Shown in pieces: positions 1 through 8,800 of a DNA stretch of 60,427 nucleotides. The DNA lies in NCBI GenBank assembly GCA_947450365.1, contig CANFVE010000016.1:1-60427 (forward strand). Direction: 5' to 3'. The notes beneath the pieces were generated by a model that saw only the letters and a list, made by a program, of their open reading frames with translations, made no database searches and was not told the DNA's origin. Each line of letters begins with the position of its first letter. The stretch's first letter is position 1. The DNA comes from Cytophagaceae bacterium. GTDB taxonomy: Bacteria > Bacteroidota > Bacteroidia > Cytophagales > Spirosomataceae. The position numbers and the translations under genes were made by a program.

Positions 1-182
1 CCTGTGATTTTAGCACCAGCTACTGTGGGTGCTCCTACGGTCACATCTCCGCCTTTATCAACAAGTAATACCTTGTCGAAAACCAGTGCAGCGCCTTCCT
101 CGCCCGCCAAACGGTGGGTATATACGGTCCGGTCTTTTTCTACTTTAAATTGCTGCCCGGCAATTTCTACGATTGCGTACAT
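1..182 (-). CDS. rplU: 50S ribosomal protein L21, 5' part only
   Basis: Structural protein of the large ribosomal subunit that binds 23S rRNA. The first 60 residues are visible, beginning [18 protein letters not shown], and the stretch with [17 protein letters not shown] follows; both match the conserved L21 N-terminus. The ATG lies at 180-182. The gene runs off the left edge of the window, so the C-terminal part is missing here for that reason only. rpmA (L27) would be expected next, outside the window. A strong promoter match lies upstream at 255-286, giving a leader of roughly 65 nt. Identification is secure. Confidence 0.93.
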   Translation of the reverse strand, partial: MYAIVEIAGQQFKVEKDRTVYTHRLAGEEGAALVFDKVLLVDKGGDVTVGAPTVAGAKIT

Positions 183-254
183 TTTATATGTATTTAAGTG
201 AAACAATCCCACGAGGCCAGGTCTAATCCTTTAAAAGCCTTTTAAATGGGGTCG

Positions 255-286
255 CAAATCTAGCCATTAATTCTTAAAAAGCCAAA
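255..286 (-). promoter_or_regulatory. Bacteroidota-type promoter of rplU
   Basis: On the minus strand there is TTTG (283-286), a 20-bp spacer, then TAGATTTG (255-262). This matches the known Bacteroidota housekeeping promoter (TTTG, 19-21 bp, TAnnTTTG) at every constrained base. The inferred start site is near 248. The leader contains a short AT-rich dyad (TTTAAAAGG / CTTTTAAA) at about 228-243, which could be a ribosomal-protein leader element or may be nothing. Confidence 0.62.
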
Positions 287-298
287 CTTGTTTTTAAA

Positions 299-1468
299 TT
301 ATTCGTAAATATATTCTTGACCTTGGTTGCGAATGGTCAATTTCTTCCCCGCATTACCCTCCACATAGCCCACAAGCTGCGCAGGAATCCCAAAAGACCG
401 CGCGATTTGAATCACCTCATCCGCATGATTCGGGTTCAAATATATCTCCATCCGATGGCCCATATTGAACACTTGATACATTTCCTTAAAGCTAGTTCCG
501 CTTTCTTTTTGAATCATATCAAACAGCGGAGGAATTGGAAACAAATTGTCCTTAATCACATGAACATCCTTCACAAAATGCATCACTTTCGTTTGCGCAC
601 CGCCCGAACAATGCACCATGCCATGGATTTGTCCACGAAGCGCATTCAAAATTGCCTTAATCACCGGGGCATAGGTACGGGTAGGTGACAAAACCAATTG
701 ACCTACGTTCAAGGGCGTTCCCGCCACAGGATCGGTCAAATTTTTCGAACCCGAATACACCAATTCCGAAGGCACGGATGGGTCAAAACTTTCCGGATAT
801 TTGGCGGCTAAATAATGCCCTAAGACATCATGACGGGCGGAGGTCAATCCATTACTTCCCATCCCACCATTATACGTTTTTTCATAGGTCGCCTGGCCGT
901 CGGAGGCAAGCCCCACAATGACATCCCCGGCTTGAATGTGTTCATTGGAAACCACATCAGCACGTTTCATCCGGCCGATGACCGTGGAATCCACAATAAT
1001 CGTCCGCACCAAATCTCCCACATCTGCCGTTTCACCGCCGGTGCTGTAGATTCCGAGGCCGTTGTCGCGAAGCATTTGCAATACCTCTTCGGTTCCATTG
1101 ATAATTTCCGCGATGACTTCCCCGGGAATGAGGTTTTTATTCCGACCGATGGTCGAGGAAAGGAGCATTTGATCCGTCGCCCCCACACAAATTAAATCAT
1201 CTGTATTCATGACCACCGCATCCTGGGCGATGCCCCGCCAGACGGAAATGTCACCCGTTTCTTTCCAGTACAAATAAGCTAGGGAGGATTTTGTCCCGGC
1301 GCCATCGGCATGCATGATGTTGCAATATTCGGCATCGCCACCTAAGATGTCGGGAGAAATTTTGCAAAATGCTTGCGGGAAAAGGCCCTTGTCTAGGTTG
1401 GCAATGGCTTTATGGACATCTTCTTTGGAGGCCGAAACTCCCCGTTGCATGTAGCGATCGGTCGACAT
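299..1468 (-). CDS. purM: Phosphoribosylformylglycinamidine cyclo-ligase (AIR synthase), long Bacteroidota form
   Basis: Converts FGAM plus ATP to aminoimidazole ribotide, the fifth step of de novo purine synthesis, in the cytoplasm. The 389 residues are longer than the roughly 345 of enterobacterial PurM, as is usual in Bacteroidota. DGAGTK at residues 55-60 corresponds to the DGVGTK nucleotide/metal loop. GGETADVG at about 144-151 corresponds to GGETAEMP. MGSNGLTSARHD lies near residue 206. Both AIRS domains are present (roughly 10-190 and 200-375). It sits 3 bp after hemB and in the same direction, so hemB and purM are probably co-transcribed although their pathways differ. Chosen start MSTDRY matches close homologues. 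Confidence 0.95.
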   Translation of the reverse strand: MSTDRYMQRGVSASKEDVHKAIANLDKGLFPQAFCKISPDILGGDAEYCNIMHADGAGTKSSLAYLYWKETGDISVWRGIAQDAVVMNTDDLICVGATDQMLLSSTIGRNKNLIPGEVIAEIINGTEEVLQMLRDNGLGIYSTGGETADVGDLVRTIIVDSTVIGRMKRADVVSNEHIQAGDVIVGLASDGQATYEKTYNGGMGSNGLTSARHDVLGHYLAAKYPESFDPSVPSELVYSGSKNLTDPVAGTPLNVGQLVLSPTRTYAPVIKAILNALRGQIHGMVHCSGGAQTKVMHFVKDVHVIKDNLFPIPPLFDMIQKESGTSFKEMYQVFNMGHRMEIYLNPNHADEVIQIARSFGIPAQLVGYVEGNAGKKLTIRNQGQEYIYE

Positions 1469-1471
1469 AAC

Positions 1472-2464
1472 TTAGGATAATTTTAATTGAGCAAATTCTT
1501 TCGCAAAATAGGTCAAAATGACCTGAGCACCGGCACGCTTGATGGATAAAAGACATTCTAACATGGCTTTTTCGCCGTCCAACCAGCCCTGTTGGGCCGC
1601 CGCCTTAATCATCGCATATTCACCCGAGACATTATAGGCCGCGATCGGTAAATGACTATGTTCGCGCAATAAAGAAATGATATCTAAATAGGCCAACGCT
1701 GGCTTTACCATTAGAAAATCAGCACCTTCTGCTTCATCTAATTCTAATTCAATCAAGGCCTCCCGGCGATTGGCCGGATTCATTTGATAGGTTTTTTTAT
1801 CTCCGAATTTTGGCGCAGATTCCAGGGCATCCCGGAAGGGGCCATAAAAGGCAGAGGCGTATTTGGCGGTATAGGACATGATTCCCACATTTGAAAATCC
1901 AGCCTCATCGAGCGCTTCACGTAGGTACCCGACCCGACCGTCCATCATATCCGAAGGGCCGATTAGCCGCGAGCCTGCTTGCGCTTGGGCGATCGCCATT
2001 TTGGCCAAAATAGGTAAGGTTTCATCATTTAGGATTTGTCCGTCACGAACGACACCATCGTGCCCGTCGGAGCTATAGGGATCCATGGCCACGTCGGTCA
2101 GAAGACTAATTTCAGGAAAACGGCTACTGATTTCGTGGATACTTTGGAGATATAAACTTTCAGATTGATAGCTTTCGGTGGCCCATGAATCCTTTTTCGA
2201 TTCAGGCACTTGAGGGAAAATGGCGAAGGATTTGATGCCTAATTGGACACATTCCTCGATTTCCTTTATCAATAGGTCGTTCGTATACCGATAAATTCCG
2301 GGCATCGATTTGATTTCGGTTTTTTGTTGTTTCCCTTCCATGACGAATAAGGGGAATAACATATCATGAACCGACAAGCGTGTTTCCTCCACCATGGAAC
2401 GAATAACGGCATTTGCACGATTACGACGAGGCCTTTGCAGCATATCAATGAGTTTAATGTGCAA
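1472..2464 (-). CDS. hemB: Delta-aminolevulinic acid dehydratase (porphobilinogen synthase)
   Basis: Condenses two 5-aminolevulinate molecules into porphobilinogen in haem synthesis. The Schiff-base lysines are visible as K201 in SYTAKYAS and K254 in MVKPALAY. The metal-site segment at 124-137 reads DVAMDPYSSDGHDG: aspartates replace the three cysteines of zinc-dependent HemB, so this is the Asp-rich type usually linked to magnesium. The start may be M8 (position 2443), since MLQRPRRNR matches the usual family N-terminus; the first ATG is given here. It is 17 bp downstream of an XRE regulator and 3 bp upstream of purM. hemN lies elsewhere in the window. Confidence 0.95.
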   Translation of the reverse strand: MHIKLIDMLQRPRRNRANAVIRSMVEETRLSVHDMLFPLFVMEGKQQKTEIKSMPGIYRYTNDLLIKEIEECVQLGIKSFAIFPQVPESKKDSWATESYQSESLYLQSIHEISSRFPEISLLTDVAMDPYSSDGHDGVVRDGQILNDETLPILAKMAIAQAQAGSRLIGPSDMMDGRVGYLREALDEAGFSNVGIMSYTAKYASAFYGPFRDALESAPKFGDKKTYQMNPANRREALIELELDEAEGADFLMVKPALAYLDIISLLREHSHLPIAAYNVSGEYAMIKAAAQQGWLDGEKAMLECLLSIKRAGAQVILTYFAKEFAQLKLS

Positions 2465-2481
2465 AGGTAAGCATATAATTT

Positions 2482-2814
2482 TTATTGCGATAATTTGTTC
2501 TCCAGCTGTTCCACACGCGCCCTTAATTTTTCCATTTCAGCTTGAAGTCTGGCCAAAACTATATCCTGTGGAGTACTTTCCTCCACCCGGTCACGCGATT
2601 TCGGCACGCCATAGGTGGGGCTTATTTGAATTTGGCCTAAATCGATATCCAACACATCGGCGATTTGCAACATCCGTGACAAGGATGGATCCGTCGTTCC
2701 CCGTTCAATCTTCGAATAGGCAGACAAGGAAATCCCAATTTTCATCGAAACATAGTCCTGGCTATACCCCTTGAGTTGGCGAATATGCCGAATTCTATTG
2801 GCGAAATCTTTCAT
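2482..2814 (-). CDS. XRE-family helix-turn-helix regulator with coiled-coil tail
   Basis: 110-residue DNA-binding protein. Residues about 6-61 form an HTH_3/XRE domain (IRQLKGYSQDYVSMKIGIS, then YSKIERG and TDPSLSRMLQIADVL). Residues 84-110 are rich in charged heptads (ARLQAEMEKLRARVEQLENK) and look like a dimerising coiled coil. It is the first gene of a likely XRE-hemB-purM unit. A perfect dyad lies 75 bp upstream at 2889-2905 and is a good candidate operator. The ligand or signal is not evident, and regulation of hemB is inferred only from position. Confidence 0.85.
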   Translation of the reverse strand: MKDFANRIRHIRQLKGYSQDYVSMKIGISLSAYSKIERGTTDPSLSRMLQIADVLDIDLGQIQISPTYGVPKSRDRVEESTPQDIVLARLQAEMEKLRARVEQLENKLSQ

Positions 2815-2888
2815 GCCTCAAATGTGCAAAACATTTCAACGCCTGATAAGTACCTCTCAATTCAAAATATCCACTATCATTCCGATTT

Positions 2889-2905
2889 TAGTCGTTTAAC
2901 GACTA
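2889..2905. promoter_or_regulatory. 17-bp perfect dyad, candidate operator of the XRE regulator
   Basis: TAGTCGTT, one central base, AACGACTA. The arms are 8 bp and perfect. It lies in the 156-bp gap between the M61 peptidase stop and the XRE start. A hairpin would have a stem of only about 6 bp and lacks a T-run on the minus strand, so an operator is favoured over a terminator of the upstream genes. Confidence 0.45.
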
Positions 2906-2970
2906 TTTTTCGAGGTGCATTCGATAACGCCTCTCCCTAAATGACAATTATGAGCTTCAAAAGAAATAAA

Positions 2971-4386
2971 TCAGCGTAAAAAGGCGTGCTGCCTTGCTTC
3001 GCTACCGGAAAGGGAATCTAGATGAATTTGCCCTTCCTGGTCTTGATAAAAATGCAAGCCCACACATCGCAATAATTCCGTGATGTCGTCTTCCAGCGGC
3101 TGGGCACTTTCGACCCATTTTTGCCAGAAATCGGCCAACGAATCTTCGTATACCTCCTCGACCAAGGCATAAAAATCGGCCCGTGTATATCCCCGTTTCA
3201 AATATCCATAGCGCGCTTGCATCAAGCGCATCACATCCCGCATAGATTTGGCATGGGAAAATTTTTGACGCAACAACAAATCGATACCAAGTGCCACCAA
3301 AGCCCCTTTGTAATAAATGGACACCCGCTTTCCGGGAAGCGCCGCGCCATAGCCGTCTAGCCAGATGTCGACAGAACTGTCCAATAAGGATTGTTCCGAC
3401 TGCCCATCACGTTCAAAATGCAATTTTAAATTGCCCAATAAACAAGCCACATATTCCTCCCAAGAAATTACCCCAGAAGCACCCAAAAACCAATCTCCCA
3501 AATACGTCGTGATTCCCTCTACCACCCAAGCGGTATCAAAATAGACCTCTTTCGTATAGACATAAGGTAATAAGGCCTTGGGGCGAATGGTCGCCACATT
3601 CCAGACATGAAAAAGCTCATGTGAACCGAGCCCGATTAAATCCTCGTAACAATCTCGTTCCGGCGGCCCCATCACCATCATGGTCGATTGGGTATGTTCC
3701 ACGCCATGGTAATAAGGTTTAGGGCAGATCCAAAGTAAAAAATGGTAATATTTGACGGGAAAATCACCCATCCATTGGACCTGGTACGCGGCGATTTGTT
3801 GATAGGCTTGAATTAATTTTTTCGAAAAATGCGTCGCGGGTCCGATGCCTTCTAAAAAGAATTTGGTTTTCCCCTCTTTCCACGCATGCGAAAAAACGGT
3901 TGGCGCCGCGAGAAAGGGCGAATCCACGAGCTCCCGATATTTTTTAACCGAATAGGTCCCGGCCTTTCCGGAAAGGGAGGTGGCCGTTTGCCAATTGGCC
4001 GGATAGTCAATATGTACCGTGCAGGCTTTATTTTCCCAGGCCTTGGGGAAAATCAGACAATTGATAAAATTAATATACAACAAATCGGTCGCTACGACCG
4101 AACCCCCAGCATCTGCCTGTTGGGCCCAATACCGGTACGAAATCCGAACAGGTGCCAAATCCGTGACCGAAAGCTGCCACAGGGACGACGCAATTTTTTG
4201 AATCGCGCAGGCACGCGCTCCTGAAAAAGCATGGAGGGAGGGAATGTTTTTGGCAAAATGTTGGGACTGATACCGCCCAGGGCGCCAAGTGGGGAGCAAG
4301 ATTTCCCAAGTGCCGATCCGATTGGGCATGAATTCCATATCGATCGTCAAAAATCCATCCGCTGAAGGCTTAATCGTATATTTCAT
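2971..4386 (-). CDS. M61-family metallopeptidase without PDZ domain
   Basis: Zinc aminopeptidase of the M61 (glycyl aminopeptidase) family. The zinc motif HELFH at residues 256-260 is followed by VWN, as in M61. A downstream Glu near 290 in VVEGITTYLGD fits the third zinc ligand. An N-terminal beta-rich domain occupies about 1-170. Most family members are about 570-600 residues and end in a PDZ domain; this one is 471 residues and stops after a short tail, so the PDZ is absent. No signal peptide is seen, suggesting a cytoplasmic protein. Its start overlaps the recO stop by 4 bp, so translation is probably coupled. Confidence 0.85.
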   Translation of the reverse strand: MKYTIKPSADGFLTIDMEFMPNRIGTWEILLPTWRPGRYQSQHFAKNIPSLHAFSGARACAIQKIASSLWQLSVTDLAPVRISYRYWAQQADAGGSVVATDLLYINFINCLIFPKAWENKACTVHIDYPANWQTATSLSGKAGTYSVKKYRELVDSPFLAAPTVFSHAWKEGKTKFFLEGIGPATHFSKKLIQAYQQIAAYQVQWMGDFPVKYYHFLLWICPKPYYHGVEHTQSTMMVMGPPERDCYEDLIGLGSHELFHVWNVATIRPKALLPYVYTKEVYFDTAWVVEGITTYLGDWFLGASGVISWEEYVACLLGNLKLHFERDGQSEQSLLDSSVDIWLDGYGAALPGKRVSIYYKGALVALGIDLLLRQKFSHAKSMRDVMRLMQARYGYLKRGYTRADFYALVEEVYEDSLADFWQKWVESAQPLEDDITELLRCVGLHFYQDQEGQIHLDSLSGSEARQHAFLR

Positions 4387-5066
4387 GCCATGACTTCTTG
4401 TAAAATTTGCCAGGATCGTAGCTCGCCGAACGACTCCATGTGTACTTGGAAATACACTAAAAGTGCCGAAATAAAGGCCTTTCGTTCTGCCCTACCCATC
4501 GCGTATTCGGTTCCATATGGGGCATTCACGAGGGTGTCGAGGGCCTGTACATCTAAAGAATGAAAGGTGGAGCTCGCTTGCGAAACTTGTTCCTTGAATT
4601 CTTTGGCATTCGAAGGATTGAAGCCCAAAAAGATGGATAAATTCCATAAAAATTGGATATGGAAATTTTCATAATGCGTGGTGGCCCCATCCAAAAACTG
4701 AAAGGAGTCTTCCAAAAAATCAAAAAGTGGCACATTAGACTCCTCTTCTTTCAGGACTTTGGATAAGATTTCACTTAAGAAAAGGGCGATGCTGGATTTG
4801 GCGATGTCGAAGGGGATTTGTCGGTACGGAAAATAGCATTTCGCCTCCGAAATCCGATGCAATCCCTTGCCCGGTTTATGAAATACCTCGAGGTCTAAGA
4901 GGGTCGTTGGCTGAAACAAGGCCATTTTATGTTTGGCCTTGGCGGAGCGAACGCCATTTTCGATGTAGGAAGCGATGCCCAGTTCGGCCGTGTAAATGGT
5001 GACCAACAAAGACGTTTCTCGGTACCGCAAATAATGTAAAACAATCCCCCTAGTTTTCGTGACCAT
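4383..5066 (-). CDS. recO: DNA repair protein RecO
   Basis: Recombination mediator that anneals DNA and helps RecR load RecA in the RecF pathway. The N-terminal OB-fold begins TKTRGIVLHYLRYRETSLLV, typical of RecO, followed by YTAELGIASYIENGVRSAK. The C-terminal part is helical. No zinc-finger cysteine cluster is evident, as in many Bacteroidota RecO proteins. The 227 residues are near the family norm. It overlaps the acyltransferase gene by 17 bp upstream and the peptidase gene by 4 bp downstream, so three genes form a tight unit. Confidence 0.9.
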   Translation of the reverse strand: MVTKTRGIVLHYLRYRETSLLVTIYTAELGIASYIENGVRSAKAKHKMALFQPTTLLDLEVFHKPGKGLHRISEAKCYFPYRQIPFDIAKSSIALFLSEILSKVLKEEESNVPLFDFLEDSFQFLDGATTHYENFHIQFLWNLSIFLGFNPSNAKEFKEQVSQASSTFHSLDVQALDTLVNAPYGTEYAMGRAERKAFISALLVYFQVHMESFGELRSWQILQEVMA

Positions 5067-5838
5067 CTGTCTCCTCCAATCCTAATTCGACACGCAATTT
5101 TTCCATGATTTCATCCACGCTATCCTCTGGTTTAAAGCGGATGGGTTCGCGGAATTCGACCGTCAGATTCGTGTTTCTCTTCTTCAATAAAAGTCCTTTT
5201 TTATCAAATGCCCGCCGAAATCCATTAATCCGTACGGGTACCACCAAGGGGTTTTCCCCTTTAATCAAATGCGCCGTACCCTTTCGCAGTGGCGCAAAAG
5301 CCCGGGTAGTTCCTTGAGGAAAACTAATCACCCAACCGAATTTCAAGCCCTTTCCAATCTTCGCCACCGCATCTAAATCCACCTCTCTTTTTATATCCTC
5401 CCCCTTCGCACGCCACGAACGATTCACCAAAATCGCCCCCGCTTGTGCAAAAATACGAGGAATCAAGCCATCGTCCTTCATCGTCTCAGCCGCCGCCACA
5501 TAAAACAAGTTTGAGCGCGGAGCAAGCAAATAAATGGGGTAATTCAAGGAATTCCGAAAGCCCCATTTCACCGAAAAAAAGATATGGTACAAACAGATCA
5601 CATCCATGAAATAGGTTTGGTGATTCGGCAGAAAAAGAATTCCATTTTCAGGTAATTCGTCTAAATATTCGGTGCCCTTAATGATGGTCTTGTTATACAA
5701 GCGCAAACGGCTATACGTTAAAGCCCCCAACACCATCATGGTGATCCGTTTAAAGACAATCGGATTTCCAAAAGGATCCCGTTCCCCTAAACCCAAGGTA
5801 TCCATAAATTGAAATAAACGTGCTAGTTTAGAAGCCAT
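5050..5838 (-). CDS. PlsC-like 1-acyl-glycerol-3-phosphate acyltransferase
   Basis: Membrane-associated acyltransferase of phospholipid synthesis (lysophosphatidate to phosphatidate). The catalytic motif NHQTYFMD is at residues 72-79 (NHxxxxD). The substrate-binding motif appears as FPQGTTRA at 173-180, where Gln and Thr replace the usual Glu and Arg of FPEGTR. A further motif, NPLVVPVRINGF, follows. The variant motif III suggests a different acceptor or a specialised paralogue, so the substrate is uncertain. It is followed by recO with a 17-bp overlap and preceded by a large exported protein gene with a 5-bp gap. Confidence 0.82.
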   Translation of the reverse strand: MASKLARLFQFMDTLGLGERDPFGNPIVFKRITMMVLGALTYSRLRLYNKTIIKGTEYLDELPENGILFLPNHQTYFMDVICLYHIFFSVKWGFRNSLNYPIYLLAPRSNLFYVAAAETMKDDGLIPRIFAQAGAILVNRSWRAKGEDIKREVDLDAVAKIGKGLKFGWVISFPQGTTRAFAPLRKGTAHLIKGENPLVVPVRINGFRRAFDKKGLLLKKRNTNLTVEFREPIRFKPEDSVDEIMEKLRVELGLEETDGHEN

Positions 5839-5843
5839 GTGCG

Positions 5844-8800
5844 TTAAAATCCTCCTTGTTTTGCTTTGGGTTTTGTGGTTTTAGGTGCCTCTTTTGGCGG
5901 GGTAATTTTCTTGCCATTGGCCGCCTTTTTCGCCGGGGCTGCTTGGCGATAATACAATAAGAAACGCTTCACAAACGCATCTTTTTCATCCCCTGCCGCC
6001 TCCACAACCCGAATTAAGTTTTTGTCCTTAGACCCTTTGTCATTTTTAACGGCCTCACGAATTGCGGCTAAAAAAGAATTGTCCGAGGAATAAACCCCTA
6101 ATTCGCCGTTAAAATACGCAAAATAATACCAAAGATCCTCTGACAATTCCCAATATCCATAAAACTCCTCTTTATTCGGCTTTTTAATCACCTCCATGTA
6201 GCCCTTCATCGTGGAGTTAATGTCCACCGGCCCGACATTCACCAGCGGAATTCCCCCTACCGAATAAAAGGCGCTCGTATTCGCCGACCAATTCCAGCGC
6301 ACATTCGAGAAATTCACCCATTTGGCAAATTCCGGCGACACCTTATCGAGCGCCAAGTGGTTTTGATCCATCTTCGAACGAATCGGCTCCGCGACCGCTT
6401 TTCCTAAAAGGACATCGACGCGTTTCATATAGTCATCCCGATTTTCTGGTTCATCCGCCGAGGTCGTTTGCAATCCCTCATCTAAATTATATTTCACAAT
6501 CCGATCCCCCATCACTTTCAATAGGTTTGCCGGAAAGGCATATTGCAAACTCACCCAGGTGTCTAAGCGAGGTGATAATGTGTCCGTCGACATTTGGATT
6601 TTACCCACCGCCTTAAGGCCTTGATCGCCCGTGATTAATTGAATTGGGCCTTGGGTTTCCAAGCGTTTTTGGTCAATAAACAAGCGCATTTCGTGGCTCT
6701 TGCCGATAATTTCAAAGGAATCTTTTTTCTCGTTCACATTTCCCTCGGCACTAAATAAAATCGGATCTAAATCGTCGGTCACGGGACCTAAAAAAGTAGG
6801 GTATAATTTATTGTCGGCATTTATAAAAATTCCGGCGGTGACCGGTCGGCCTGCCTCATCACGAAGCGCGGCATTTAAGACGAGATTGGGCGATTCGCCT
6901 TTCGTATTTTCAAAGGGAATCCAGGCCGAACGGAAATTTTTTAACCCGATGAGCGGACGAATGAAGCCTTTGAATATCACGTGTTCTAAGGAGGAATTGA
7001 TGGCTACATCACCTTTGTATTGTTGGTGTGCACTTAGTAAAATCGGCATTTTCTCCGGCACCAATCCCTCTGCGGTAATCCACGTCTTAGGTTTCGCGCC
7101 GCCTTGTCGCATAAATTCAAAGTTCTTCACTGGAATGGCTACCGTATCGCCATCGCTCCGGGGCAATAAATAGTTCGCCACGCCTTTCCATGCGTCTGAA
7201 TTTGCTTCGATCACATGTAAGTCGGCCAGTTTATGCGCCTGATTTAATGGGTCCAAGAGCGCCTTTGCGCCCATAAATGGCTTGAATTGTCCATCTTTTT
7301 GAATCCCAAACAGGCCCTTTGCCGGAAATACCACGGCAGAACCGATGGCTACTTGGTTTACGCCACCCAATTGTAAAAATTGAGCTTTCAAATCATATTC
7401 GGCGGTCGTTGCCTTAATCAATCCTGGCGTTTCTCCTTTTAAATCCAAGGTTTTAGGCTTATAAACGAGTGCTTGCAAACTATCTGTCACGCGGGCGGTA
7501 CTATCTTCGTACCAGCGGGACAGTTCGAAGCCCGATTTCCCCGTCATCCGAAATCGTTCTGTCTTTAAATCCCAAATGGCCTCCGATAAAGAACTTTGGT
7601 AGGCGATGTAGGGGAAAATGATGGGACTATCCCCGCGTTGGGTCGGCTTGACAATTACTTTTTGTGCCGCAACCACCGATTCCATCGAGACGGACTCCGC
7701 AAAAATCGCTTTTCCAATGCGCATATCGGTTTCTTTCGTTTTCCATAAAGGATTCGTGAAATCAAATCGCTCGGAGGCAAAAACACCGTTAGCCACATAC
7801 ACCGTTCCCTGGCCAAAAATCTGTTTGGTATGCATCACCAATTCCCCTTCAAAACCGAGCGCCTGGCCATACAAACTCATCCGATTTTTAAGCGGCCTGA
7901 CGAAAATACTATCCTGAATGGGATTCCACCGAAACGTATGTGCCGCCCATTTGGCTTCTGGAAAGATATTTTTTCCTTGGTAATTCGCTTGAATCGAACC
8001 TTTCAAACCCTGCGCCTTCACTGAATCCGGGTAGAAATAAGACTCTTTTTGATCCGAAGTCAAGCCAAAAACATGTAAACTCCCAGCGCTATGAAGTCCT
8101 TTTTTGTCCATTAAAAAGGGCTCGCTGGCCGTAAATTGCCCTTGATTTTTATACAGGCCTAAGGCTGATTTACTCGTATATTTAAAACCAAACGATTGAT
8201 CCGGCATCAGGATTAAGGAGGTTTTAATCGGCGGCAAGACATTTCCTGAGAAAAAAGTCCCTTCAAACGTGATTTCTTTTTGCGTCAAACTATCCAACTC
8301 AATCCTTGGCACTTTAAAATAAAAATCCTTCCCATATACGCCCTGCGCGCGCCAAGGTTCGTCGAAATAAGACAACACGCCCGTCGGAATGATTAATTTA
8401 GGATAGGCCGCCACCCCCAAGCGTCCTGATTTATTATTAGGCGGGCTGAGCAAAATAGAACCGGCGCCATATTTAAATTGGCCACCCAATTCATGCGACC
8501 CAATGGACCCATCCTTTAAGCGAGGAAAAAAGGTAATCGAATCGATTTTGGGGAAATCGACCGTAAAGGCCCCGAAATTAAACTTAAATCCAGGCCCTCG
8601 AAACCGATAATTTCCAATCTTAATTTCCCCTTGAAAATCAAAATCCCGGCCTCGCGAAAAGACAATTTGTTTATCGGAAGGGATGAAATTTGCCTGTAAG
8701 GAATCCGACACCATGACCTCCGTAATGCCCCGAACGACTAACTTTTGGTTCCCAAAATCCACCGTAATATTCGCTGAATCCCGTGCGGTTTCATTCGAAT

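Noticed and set aside
2394..2774. 126-codon plus-strand frame across the hemB/XRE junction
   Set aside because: Antisense to two secure genes; no domain and no sensible upstream region.
6700..7173. 157-codon plus-strand frame inside the 1561-aa gene
   Set aside because: Antisense to a long continuous frame with a signal peptide; no recognisable product.
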